Shown here: one piece after another, positions 55,521 through 63,200 of the stretch | Numbering within the stretch: the stretch's first letter is position 1 | Layout: each line of letters begins with the position of its first letter | Assembly: GCA_003170415.1 (NCBI GenBank) | Contig: PMZJ01000023.1 | Span: forward strand, 42,561-106,560 | Direction: 5' to 3' | Length of the DNA stretch: 64,000 bases | From: Phycisphaerales bacterium | GTDB lineage: Bacteria; Planctomycetota; Phycisphaerae; Sedimentisphaerales; Anaerobacaceae | Program-made: the position numbers and the translations under genes | Notes under the pieces: generated by a model | The model's database searches: none | Told to the model about the DNA's origin: nothing | The model's input: only the letters and a program-made list of their open reading frames with translations

Positions 55521-55808
55521 TTAACTTCTGAGTCCACATACCTTCAAGTGCACGCCTGTAGCACACTTTTGAGTCGAAACGATGTTTTCGGCTATCCTTT
55601 CGGCAAGCTCCGAGATACTTTCGTTTCGTGTTCTGGCATAGACATTTGCCGTCAATTCCGGCGTCGAGTGTCTCGCCATAGTTTGAAGCTCTCTTATATT
55701 TGCACCGGCTTCGGCTGCTAAAGTAGCGAAGGCCGTTCTACAAGTATGAAAATAAACCTTTCCTTCCGCAGTTACTTTCGGGATTCCAGCCGAGTTGTTC
55801 GCGTTTGT
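55521..55808 (-). pseudogene. Tyrosine recombinase (integrase), C-terminal remnant
   Basis: An open frame of 95 codons without a start, closed upstream by TGA (55811-55809). It holds most of the catalytic half of a phage-type integrase: VYFHTCRTAFATLAAEAGANIREL with the H-x-x-R box, MARHSTPELTANVYAR with the second histidine and the nucleophile tyrosine. The first arginine box and the whole N-terminal part are missing. It lies 48 bases past the tmRNA 3' end, a classical integration site, and points at it as integrases of such islands do. Confidence 0.85.
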
Positions 55809-55955
55809 TCATTTATGAGATTCGTCTTTCCGAATCTCCTGCTCTGCGTGGCCCCAGTCCTGAGCCGCATGACCTTCGCGACGGCCTTGCTGCTCGTACA
55901 GTTCATAGGCCCGCTTTGCGATCTGCGACGTCAAATCGGACGGTGTCTTGGCTTT
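55775..55955. repeat. 181-bp direct repeat, copy 1
   Basis: Imperfect copy of 56826-57006 in the same orientation. It carries a DUF2934 module followed by a short stretch that in this copy belongs to the integrase frame (NANNSAGIPK). Confidence 0.8.
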
Positions 55956-55958
55956 CAA
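55809..55958 (-). pseudogene. DUF2934 module, detached copy after PPK2
   Basis: A 49-codon frame (TTG at 55958 the only start) beginning just before the PPK2 stop in a different frame. It reads [41 protein letters not shown] in pieces, nearly the same as the C-terminal tail of the neighbouring ATPase. DUF2934 is a short helical domain of unknown role. Either it was once the tail of PPK2 and is now out of frame, or it is a duplication scrap. Confidence 0.6.
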
Positions 55959-56818
55959 AGCCGTTTGCGGATAGATTTCAATTCCCGCCGACGTTTCGCG
56001 GTGGTCTTGGGATATGCCATCTTAAGTTCATTGAGTGCATCAAGGACAATTTGGGAAACAATCAACCGGGCATTATCTTTGTCATCGGCGGGAACGACGT
56101 ACCATGGCGAGTGATGAGTGCTTGTCGCATTCAGGCAATCCTCATAAGCATCCATGTAATGCTTCCAGTATTTCCTCTCGTTAATATCCGATATGCTGAA
56201 TTTCCAGTTTTTGTCCGGCTCATCAATACGCTCGAGGAATCGCTTTCGTTGTTCGTCCTTCGACAGGTGGAGGAAGACCTTGATGATCCGGGTGCCGTTA
56301 CGGTGGAGATGCTCCTCCAAGCCCACGATGGAACGATACCGCTCATTCCAGATGGTTTTCTCGTCGCGCAATTCATCCGGAAGCCCCTGGCCGCGGAGAA
56401 TCTCCGGATGCACGCGAACGATGAGCACCTCCTCGTAGTAGGAACGATTGAAGATGCCGATCCGCCCGCGTTCCGGCAGACAGCGGGTCGTGCGCCAAAG
56501 AAAATCGTGCTTTAGTTCCTCGGCACTCGGTTGTTTGAAACTGAAAACCTGGCATCCTTGCGGATTGACCCCGGACATAACGTGCCGGATGGCGCCGTCC
56601 TTGCCGGCAGCGTCCATCCCCTGAAAAATCAGCAGCAACGCATAGCGGTCGGATGCGTAGTGAAGACGTTGCAGCGAGCTCAACTCCTCAACGTGTTCTT
56701 CCAGGAGTTTTTGATACCGTTTCTTCGACTTGCAAAAGGGCTTTACAATCGTCGGCCACTCTCTGAGTTTGACCTTTTCTCCGGGCCGCACACGGAAATC
56801 CTTCGAATTGATTTTCAT
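55955..56818 (-). CDS. ppk2: Polyphosphate kinase 2 (polyphosphate:nucleotide phosphotransferase)
   Basis: Transfers phosphate from polyphosphate to AMP or [40 protein letters not shown] holds Walker [22 protein letters not shown] holds Walker B; the lid [39 protein letters not shown] follows. The length (287) fits single-domain PPK2; the nucleotide preference cannot be fixed. AAAGGA stands five bases before the ATG at 56818; an ATG at 56824 adds two residues. Both ends touch copies of the 181-bp repeat. Confidence 0.93.
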   Translation of the reverse strand: MKINSKDFRVRPGEKVKLREWPTIVKPFCKSKKRYQKLLEEHVEELSSLQRLHYASDRYALLLIFQGMDAAGKDGAIRHVMSGVNPQGCQVFSFKQPSAEELKHDFLWRTTRCLPERGRIGIFNRSYYEEVLIVRVHPEILRGQGLPDELRDEKTIWNERYRSIVGLEEHLHRNGTRIIKVFLHLSKDEQRKRFLERIDEPDKNWKFSISDINERKYWKHYMDAYEDCLNATSTHHSPWYVVPADDKDNARLIVSQIVLDALNELKMAYPKTTAKRRRELKSIRKRL

Positions 56819-56825
56819 CTTCATC

Positions 56826-57006
56826 CTTTCGGGAATACCAGCTAAATTGTTCGCGTTTGTTCATTTATGCAATTCATCTTTCCGAATCTCCCGCTCTGCC
56901 TGGCCCCAGTCCTGAGCCGCGAGACCTTCGCGACGACCTTGCTGCTCGTACAGTTCATAGGCCCGCCTGGCAATCTGTGGCGTCAAATCGGATGGCGTCC
57001 TGGCTT
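56826..57006. repeat. 181-bp direct repeat, copy 2
   Basis: Counterpart of 55775-55955. It covers the last ~48 codons of the ATPase gene and the leader of PPK2, whose sequence ([11 protein letters not shown] if translated) again matches the integrase scrap. Confidence 0.8.
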
Positions 57007-59518
57007 TGGCGGGATCGAAAATCCGATATGCGAGCAGTTTCACGCGGTCGTTCACGAGGAACCACCCCAGAGAGTAGCCCCACACCATGAGTGCCCAACC
57101 CCAGCCAATTGGCGGCATAAACAACCCATAAACCGCTATCAACGTCGCCACGATTTGCGTGCCGAACACCGCCACCAGCAGAATCCGCGCGGGACGAATG
57201 GACCAGAACGGGCCTCGCGTTCGTGTGAGGAAAATTTTAAAATGTCCCGCCACGGACAGTTTCAAATACATAAGCGTCTGGATTATCGCACGGTCGAGAT
57301 GAAAGACACGTTCACCGAGATAAAACAGGCCGAACGAGTCCATAACTCCGATGACACTCACCACCGTGGCAACCCCCAGCACAAGGCGCATATTCCATGC
57401 CTCGGGCTTGTTCGAGTAGTGAACATTGTCATAAGCAATGGATAAGATGGCGCCGTCGTTGAGTAACGCCAGCAGCACGATCATGACTGCGGTCACCGGG
57501 TAAAAGTTAAATACCAGGATAGACAACGTCATGAAGAACAGCACACCCAGTGTCTCGGCGATACGGTATATCGCATAACTGTTCATCCGCTGGAAAATTC
57601 TCCGGCTCTCCTTAATCGCGTCGATAATCACCGACAGGCCGGGCGTCAGCAGCACAATGGCCGCCGCCGCTCGCGCCGCGTCCGTCGCTGCTGAAACAGC
57701 GATGCCGCAGTCGGCCTTTTTCAGCGCAGGGGCGTCATTCACCCCGTCGCCCGTCATGCCGACAATGTGGCCGCGTTTTTGCAGGACATCCACAATGTGG
57801 AACTTGTGTTCGGGAAAGACCTGCGCGAAGCCGTCCGCCTTCTCGATGGACTCGGCCACCTCTGTGGTCTCTTGCTTTTTCGAGTCGCCCAGGCTGGCGG
57901 CATCGAGGATATTTGTACCCATGTCTAACTTCTTGGCGGTTTCCTTGGCGATGGCCAGCGCATCGCCCGTAACCATCTTGACCTTCACGCCCATCTGGCT
58001 CGCGGTCGCGATGGTTGCCTTGGCATCTTCCCGTGGGGGATCGAACAGAGGCAACACGCCAATAAACTGCCATTGACCTTCCCCCTCGGCTCGCGCCACG
58101 CCCAACGAACGAAAGCCGCGAGCCGCAAATTCTTCGACCATCTGCTCCACGGCGGGCTTCACCTGTCCGGCATTGGCCGACAAGGCCAGAATCACCTGCG
58201 GCGCGCCTTTTGTTACTTTGAACGTCTTTCCGTCTTTGGCTTTGACGGTGGCCTCGGTGCGTTTATGCACAGGATCGAACGGCTGGAAATGAACTACCTC
58301 ATAAGCCTTTAACGAATCCTTGTCTTTCAGTCCACCCAGGACGGCCAGATCAATCGTGTCATTATCGTCCGCGCGCGACGCCAGCGCGGCATTGAGGATG
58401 ACTTGCTCGGCGGAGACATTGTTCACGCTGAACGGATCGCCCAGCGTCAGCTTGTTCTGGGTCAGGGTGCCGGTCTTGTCCGCACACAGCACGTCCACGC
58501 CAGCCAATTCCTCGATGGCCACCAGCCGGCTCACAATCGCCTCTTTCCTGGCGAGCAGCCGCGCGCCGACCGCCATTGTCACCGACAACACCGTCGGCAT
58601 CGAAACGGGAATCGCGGCCACGGTCAGCACCAGGGCGAACTGCAACGTGGTGAGAATCTTGTCGCCGCGGAATATCGCGACTGCAATAATCACTGCCACC
58701 AGAGCCACAGCGAGGATAATCAGATAATTGCCAATCTTCAGCACCGCTCGTTGAAAATGGCTGACGGTGTGCGCCTCCTGCACCAATTGCGCCGTCTTGC
58801 CAAAGTAGGTGTTCGCACCTGTGGCATAGACCATTGCGCCGATTTCACCCTGACGAATAATCGAACCGGAAAACACCGCCTCGCCCGATTTTCGCGTGGC
58901 GGGCAACGACTCTCCCGTCAGGGCGGACTGGTCCACCTCCACCTGGTCGCCCTCCAATAATCGTGCATCTGCCGGCACAATATCGCCCAGGCGCAAACGA
59001 ATGACATCTCCCGGCACCAATTCACTCGCCGCTGGGTTGACCCACTTTCCATCACGTTTCACCCTGGCCTTGATAGCCAGTTTGGCCTTCAGGGCAGCGA
59101 TGGCGTTGCCCGCCTCGCGTTCTTCCCAGAATCCGACCATGGCGTTGGCAACAAGCAACAGGAGGATAATGGTAAAGTCCGGCCAATGTCGGGCCACCGC
59201 CGAAAGGATCACGGCCGCTTCGAGCATCCACGGGATGGGACCCCAAAGATAGGCAAAGAATTTCAGAAACGGATTGGTTTTCTTTTCTTCAATCTCGTTA
59301 GGCCCATATTGCGTCAGCCGTTTCTGCGCCTCGGCTTGACTGAGACCTTCAGGCGACGACGCTAATTTTTTCTCCAATTCCGGCATGGGAAGGGATTTCA
59401 AATCGTCCTTCGCCTCGGGCTTCGATCCCGGCTTCGATTTGGGTTCCTTGGGCTTCGATTCTTCGGATGCACCCGGCTTCGCTTCTGGAGCATTGGGCTG
59501 GTCGGTATTAGGTTTCAT
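56861..59518 (-). CDS. Plasma-membrane proton-efflux P-type ATPase with DUF2934 tail
   Basis: A type IIIA P-type ATPase (885 residues) that pumps protons outward using ATP. After a Lys/Pro/Glu-rich leader (1-45) come the cation-ATPase N domain, TGES in the actuator, DKTGTLTQNKL with the phosphorylated aspartate, MTGDGVNDAPALKKADCGIAV, and about ten membrane segments. LLNDGAILSIAYDNV keeps the acidic residue of the proton path in M6. The last 50 residues (TPSDLTPQIARRAYELYEQQGRREGLAAQDWGQAE) are a DUF2934 domain. Accessory island gene. Confidence 0.93.
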   Translation of the reverse strand: MKPNTDQPNAPEAKPGASEESKPKEPKSKPGSKPEAKDDLKSLPMPELEKKLASSPEGLSQAEAQKRLTQYGPNEIEEKKTNPFLKFFAYLWGPIPWMLEAAVILSAVARHWPDFTIILLLLVANAMVGFWEEREAGNAIAALKAKLAIKARVKRDGKWVNPAASELVPGDVIRLRLGDIVPADARLLEGDQVEVDQSALTGESLPATRKSGEAVFSGSIIRQGEIGAMVYATGANTYFGKTAQLVQEAHTVSHFQRAVLKIGNYLIILAVALVAVIIAVAIFRGDKILTTLQFALVLTVAAIPVSMPTVLSVTMAVGARLLARKEAIVSRLVAIEELAGVDVLCADKTGTLTQNKLTLGDPFSVNNVSAEQVILNAALASRADDNDTIDLAVLGGLKDKDSLKAYEVVHFQPFDPVHKRTEATVKAKDGKTFKVTKGAPQVILALSANAGQVKPAVEQMVEEFAARGFRSLGVARAEGEGQWQFIGVLPLFDPPREDAKATIATASQMGVKVKMVTGDALAIAKETAKKLDMGTNILDAASLGDSKKQETTEVAESIEKADGFAQVFPEHKFHIVDVLQKRGHIVGMTGDGVNDAPALKKADCGIAVSAATDAARAAAAIVLLTPGLSVIIDAIKESRRIFQRMNSYAIYRIAETLGVLFFMTLSILVFNFYPVTAVMIVLLALLNDGAILSIAYDNVHYSNKPEAWNMRLVLGVATVVSVIGVMDSFGLFYLGERVFHLDRAIIQTLMYLKLSVAGHFKIFLTRTRGPFWSIRPARILLVAVFGTQIVATLIAVYGLFMPPIGWGWALMVWGYSLGWFLVNDRVKLLAYRIFDPAKARTPSDLTPQIARRAYELYEQQGRREGLAAQDWGQAEREIRKDELHK

Positions 59519-59562
59519 AATGTGTATCCTTTCACGGTTTTGAATTTTCGAAATCGGGCGAG

Positions 59563-60672
59563 TTACACCTTTGCTTCCGGCGAGTCGGCGGCTCCTTCCT
59601 GCGGCAAGAAATCCGGCATGTCAAGGCGTGCCACGCCAATTCGGTTGTCGGCCATCCCATAATAGACGTCGAAACGGTCCGGTGAGCCAATATCGTCTCG
59701 CCGGTCGATGCCGGTGGGGAACACGACGTTGGCGATGGTCCCGCGGCGTTCTTGCGGCAGCACAGGCGTCAACACCGGCTCCGCCGAACGATAGCGAATC
59801 TCGCGCGGATGCTCCTTTGAGAGCACCATCACCCCGGCGGAGTAGCATAGCTGGCGTCCGTCGTTGCCCGGCTCCTCCATTTTGCTCACGCCGTGGTAAA
59901 TGATCAGCCAGCCGTGCCGGGTTAGGATGGGCGGAGTGCCGCCGCCGATTTTGAGCCGCTCCCAGGGCGACACCGGAGTCGCCAGCCGGTGATGCGAATT
60001 AAACAGGCCGAGGTGATGCGGTTCACGACCTTCCAAGGCCATCGGGCAGTAGGAAATCCAGATGCTTTCCCGATCGAGATCCACCACCCGGGACGCGGAG
60101 TGGCGGGCGGTTTCCTCGGGACGAGTGCCGGGGAAAAGTGGTCGATGGAGGAGAGCCAGCTGCATTTTTCCGGCGTGATTGGGAACGGCGACGGGGAAGA
60201 CGCTGGCATCCTTGTTGTCCACGTGGACGAAATCGATGCCGTGATACGAAGCAAAGGTTGCCAGCCCCAAGCGTTGCCAGTGGAACAAATCCTCCGATAC
60301 GGCCAGGGCGATCCGTGGGCCTTGGGGCGAAAGTGCCGTGTAAGTCATCATATATCGCTGGAGCGGTTCGACGAACGTGATACGCGGATCCTCGCAGCCG
60401 CCGCTGCCGTCGGGCAGCCGCTCGTAATCAGCTTCGGGCTCGAGCGCAATGCCGAGCCGCTCGACGCCTGCCGGATCGCCGGCTTCATTGAACCGAACCC
60501 GGGCGATGCCGATGCGCGAATAATTGCCCCGCGCGACGAGCCGTGGAAACAGGTAAAGCTTGCCATCAGGGCCACGAACGGCAGCCGGATTCAGGACACC
60601 TTCGATTTCCTGCGGATTACTCGGCTCCGGCTCCATCATCTGCCCCAGGCGCTGCAATTGAAAGCCGCTCAT
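59563..60672 (-). CDS. GH130 family glycoside phosphorylase/mannosidase
   Basis: 369 residues, five-bladed beta-propeller, cytoplasmic. GGCEDPRITFVEPLQRYMMTYTALSPQGPRIALAVSEDLFHW is the GH130 core with the catalytic aspartate. LNPAAVRGPDGKLYLFPRLVARGNYSRIGIARV and GGGTPPILTRHGWLIIYHGV (phosphate/sugar region) are typical. GH130 enzymes split beta-mannosides, usually by phosphorolysis to mannose 1-phosphate, which would fit the phosphomannomutase-like HAD gene next door. The exact substrate is unknown. Confidence 0.88.
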   Translation of the reverse strand: MSGFQLQRLGQMMEPEPSNPQEIEGVLNPAAVRGPDGKLYLFPRLVARGNYSRIGIARVRFNEAGDPAGVERLGIALEPEADYERLPDGSGGCEDPRITFVEPLQRYMMTYTALSPQGPRIALAVSEDLFHWQRLGLATFASYHGIDFVHVDNKDASVFPVAVPNHAGKMQLALLHRPLFPGTRPEETARHSASRVVDLDRESIWISYCPMALEGREPHHLGLFNSHHRLATPVSPWERLKIGGGTPPILTRHGWLIIYHGVSKMEEPGNDGRQLCYSAGVMVLSKEHPREIRYRSAEPVLTPVLPQERRGTIANVVFPTGIDRRDDIGSPDRFDVYYGMADNRIGVARLDMPDFLPQEGAADSPEAKV

Positions 60673-60684
60673 TGTCTCTCCTCC

Positions 60685-61449
60685 TCACGAAGTTGTGGGT
60701 TGAACGCCATCTAAACAAGCGACGATGGCTTCAATCACCCGTTTCGACTCATTAGGGTCTCGGACCCGAATGGAAATAACACCTGCTTCTTCGGCCGGAT
60801 AGTCGTTCCCACCAGGGAACAAGGCATCCCCGATAAAAATCATCTCCTGAATTGCAATGCCAAGGGTGTCCCGGAGTTTTCGAATACCGTAGGCTTTATC
60901 AATGCCCGGCTTGGTGACGTCAACGGATGTCGTGCCACCCAGGCGCACGGAAAACTCAGGGATAAGCTTATCAAGGAGTGCTTTTATCTTCTTCCGTTTG
61001 GTGAAGTCAGGGTCCCATTTTTTCTTTTCTTCGATGGGGGCCTGCTGCCCCAGTGCGGAGAACGTAATCTGGCTTCCCCGGTCTTCAATCTGCTCTCCCC
61101 AGACCTTTTCGACCTTGAAACCAGATGCCCCGATCGCCTGCTTCAATGAACTGATAATCTTTTTTTTCCCCTCATCGGTGAAGTCTTCCGAATAGATCTT
61201 TTTCCAATCCCCTGCGTATTGGTAGAACTTTGTTCCACAGGTGGGAAGAAGAGACAGATTCTTCAGGCGTTCGTCGTGGGGAAGATTGGAGAGCACTTGT
61301 TTCTCAAACTGCGGCCAATCGCCGCCGGAAATCACGGCCACCTTCACAATTTTTAGCAGAGCGCTGAACAGTGTGGCCATCTCGGCATCGAGAGATGCTT
61401 TGCTTTCGGCAAGCGTACCGTCCAGATCAAAAACAATTAGCTTTTTCAT
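60685..61449 (-). CDS. HAD-IIB phosphatase/phosphomannomutase-like protein
   Basis: 254 residues. KLIVFDLDGTLAESKASLD (motif I), KVAVISGGDWPQFEKQVL, and a C2-type cap between about 80 and 190 with QITFSALGQQAPIEEKKKWDPDFTKRKKIKALLDKL resemble eukaryotic-type phosphomannomutases. GGTTSVDVTKPGIDKAYGI and IFIGDALFPGGNDYPAEEAG are the matching later motifs. It may interconvert mannose phosphates or hydrolyse a sugar phosphate. GGTGGAAGGACA precedes the ATG. It lies 12 bases upstream of the GH130 gene, probably one transcript. Confidence 0.8.
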   Translation of the reverse strand: MKKLIVFDLDGTLAESKASLDAEMATLFSALLKIVKVAVISGGDWPQFEKQVLSNLPHDERLKNLSLLPTCGTKFYQYAGDWKKIYSEDFTDEGKKKIISSLKQAIGASGFKVEKVWGEQIEDRGSQITFSALGQQAPIEEKKKWDPDFTKRKKIKALLDKLIPEFSVRLGGTTSVDVTKPGIDKAYGIRKLRDTLGIAIQEMIFIGDALFPGGNDYPAEEAGVISIRVRDPNESKRVIEAIVACLDGVQPTTS

Positions 61450-61835
61450 TGTCCTTCCACCTCCGAGTTTGTGCGATCTCGTTTAGAGTTTCCGCCCCTT
61501 TGGCCAAACACCGACCGCCCCAGAGCCGATACTGATATATCAGTTCGAATCGCAGGGGATACAGAAGTATTTGACTCATGGTACTCGACATCTCTCACTC
61601 ACTCCAGGGCCTTCACCGTTGTGGCGCTCGCCACGTCGACGATGCCCACCGACGCGTCCCGGGTGCCCTTCAACGCATTGAGCATGCCGCTCTTGTATGT
61701 CCTTATCCATGGTACATCTCTTTGTCTATGTTAACTGTTAATAATTTAATGCCTTGGCAACCGCGACGCAGGCCGGGCCGCCCGCATTCCTTGAATGCCC
61801 GGGATAGTGCCTGGATACGCCGCGAGGCCGTGTCT
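61450..61835. other. 386-base gap between the HAD and GH100-like genes
   Basis: No complete gene seen. On the minus strand a short GC-rich frame ends at 61599 (28 codons from an ATG at 61685, open a little further upstream); it reads KSGMLNALKGTRDASVGIV and looks coding-like, perhaps a tiny protein or the end of a lost gene. The sequence near 61735-61755 is AT-rich. No terminator was recognised. Confidence 0.4.
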
Positions 61836-63008
61836 TTATGCTTTCCTTATCTCGTCGAAGAACGGTGTTTTTCCGGTCTCGACGCAGTGGGCGGCGTAGA
61901 GGTACATGGAAGCGGACCAAGTCTGCCAGTCCTGGCCCCGCGGCGTTCCGTCCTGGGCTTTCAGCCACTCGTTGAAGCCGAAGGAGAGACCGGCGTCACA
62001 GGCCAGCTTCACGATTTCCGTGAGCGCGTCGAGCTTACGCTCCGCCAGGCCGTGCCGTCCCGCGCCCACAAGGGCGGCTACATAGAAACCGCACACGAAG
62101 GGCCGCACGCCCCCGTTGTGGTATTCGCCGGGAAGGTTGTACTGGGCGTAGCGGCTGCGCCAATCCGGGTCAGAGGGGTGGATGTAAGGGAATAGGCACG
62201 GCGGCAAGTCTAAAGCGAGGAGGCCCCTGTCCCTGAGAGCGGTGCTCTCCTTATCCACCCAGCCCACGAGCTTCCGGGCCCTGGAAGGCGACGCGATGCC
62301 CGTGAGGACGGCGAGGCTGTTGCCGAGAAGGTCGAAGCGCTCGTTGCTGTGCACCTTGTAGGACCAGAGCGCGTAGTACGGCTTGTGGGGCACGGAAAGC
62401 CCCTCGTGGATGTGCCTGTGCTTGACGCCTCCCAGTATCTCGAAGCGGTTCATGAGGCCCCTCAGGATTTCCGCTCGCCGGTGCTCAGCGAAGAGCCGGA
62501 GAGCGGCGTAAACGAGTGTGTTCACGTAAAGGCCGAATCCCTGGACCCACTGCTCGTCCCGCCAGTCACTCGTGGGCTGCTGGGCCACGAGAACCATGTC
62601 CTCCGGGCTCTGGTAAGCGAGCCACGTAAGGGCTTTTTGGGCCGCCTTGTCTAAAAACTTCTTCTCGTTAGTGGCCTTGCGATAGAAGGCGAGAGCCATC
62701 AAGAAGAGCGGCGTTGTGTCGCTGGAGCCCCTGTCGCCGGGATCATCCACGAGGCAAGGGATGTGCCCCAGGGGGGTCTGGTTCTTGGCGAGCGTGGCGA
62801 GGACAGCGCGGAGCGAGGTCTTCAGCTCTTCGTTGCCAGAAACCAGGACGCCTATGGAGGCGATGAGGAGATCTCGTGTGTACGGCTCTGGGTAGCCCCA
62901 GCCCGCTGTCCTCGGCAGGCCGTGGTGGCCGTGATTCGCATTGTGAAGGAGGACTTCGATGGCCGCTTTTTTCGCCGTCGTGACCCGCTTACGAAGGCTC
63001 GTATCCAT
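61836..63008 (-). CDS. (alpha/alpha)6-barrel glycosidase, GH100 (neutral invertase)-like
   Basis: 390 residues, cytoplasmic. Segments resemble alkaline/neutral invertases and related amylo-glucosidases: GYPEPYTRDLLIASIGVLVSGN, DDPGDRGSSDTTPLFLMALAFY, NERFDLLGNSLAVLTGIASPSRARKLV, EYHNGGVRPFVCGFYVAALVGAGRHGLAERKLDAL. The resemblance is by pattern only, so a sucrose-, trehalose- or glycogen-linked role cannot be separated. GGAG lies five bases before the ATG, and a CACCACAGAGACAC repeat lies 20 bases further up. Confidence 0.65.
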   Translation of the reverse strand: MDTSLRKRVTTAKKAAIEVLLHNANHGHHGLPRTAGWGYPEPYTRDLLIASIGVLVSGNEELKTSLRAVLATLAKNQTPLGHIPCLVDDPGDRGSSDTTPLFLMALAFYRKATNEKKFLDKAAQKALTWLAYQSPEDMVLVAQQPTSDWRDEQWVQGFGLYVNTLVYAALRLFAEHRRAEILRGLMNRFEILGGVKHRHIHEGLSVPHKPYYALWSYKVHSNERFDLLGNSLAVLTGIASPSRARKLVGWVDKESTALRDRGLLALDLPPCLFPYIHPSDPDWRSRYAQYNLPGEYHNGGVRPFVCGFYVAALVGAGRHGLAERKLDALTEIVKLACDAGLSFGFNEWLKAQDGTPRGQDWQTWSASMYLYAAHCVETGKTPFFDEIRKA

Positions 63009-63028
63009 TCGCGCTCCAAAAAGAAAGA

Positions 63029-63063
63029 TTCACCACAGAGACACCAATGCTACAGAGAAAAAA
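63029..63063. repeat. TTCACCACAGAGACACC-type dispersed repeat
   Basis: TTCACCACAGAGACACCAATGCTACAGAGAAAAAA, related in pattern to the CACCACAAAGACACGAAG repeat at bamA and lpxC. It lies just upstream of a minus-strand start codon. Confidence 0.45.
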
Positions 63064-63200
63064 TCCTTGTTGGATTCTCCGGTTTTCCTTGCTTCGAACT
63101 TGCGAATAGCCATTATCTCTATGGTCATAATCTATGTCCTCTCTGCGGACTTGTCAAGTGCATCTGGGAAATGTGGGGGTATGTCTCTTTGTTGTCATGC

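Noticed and set aside
55805..56515. 236-codon plus-strand frame across PPK2
   Set aside because: Antisense shadow of PPK2; PPK2 has intact Walker motifs.
59989..60714. 241-codon plus-strand frame across GH130
   Set aside because: Antisense shadow; the GH130 signature is on the minus strand.
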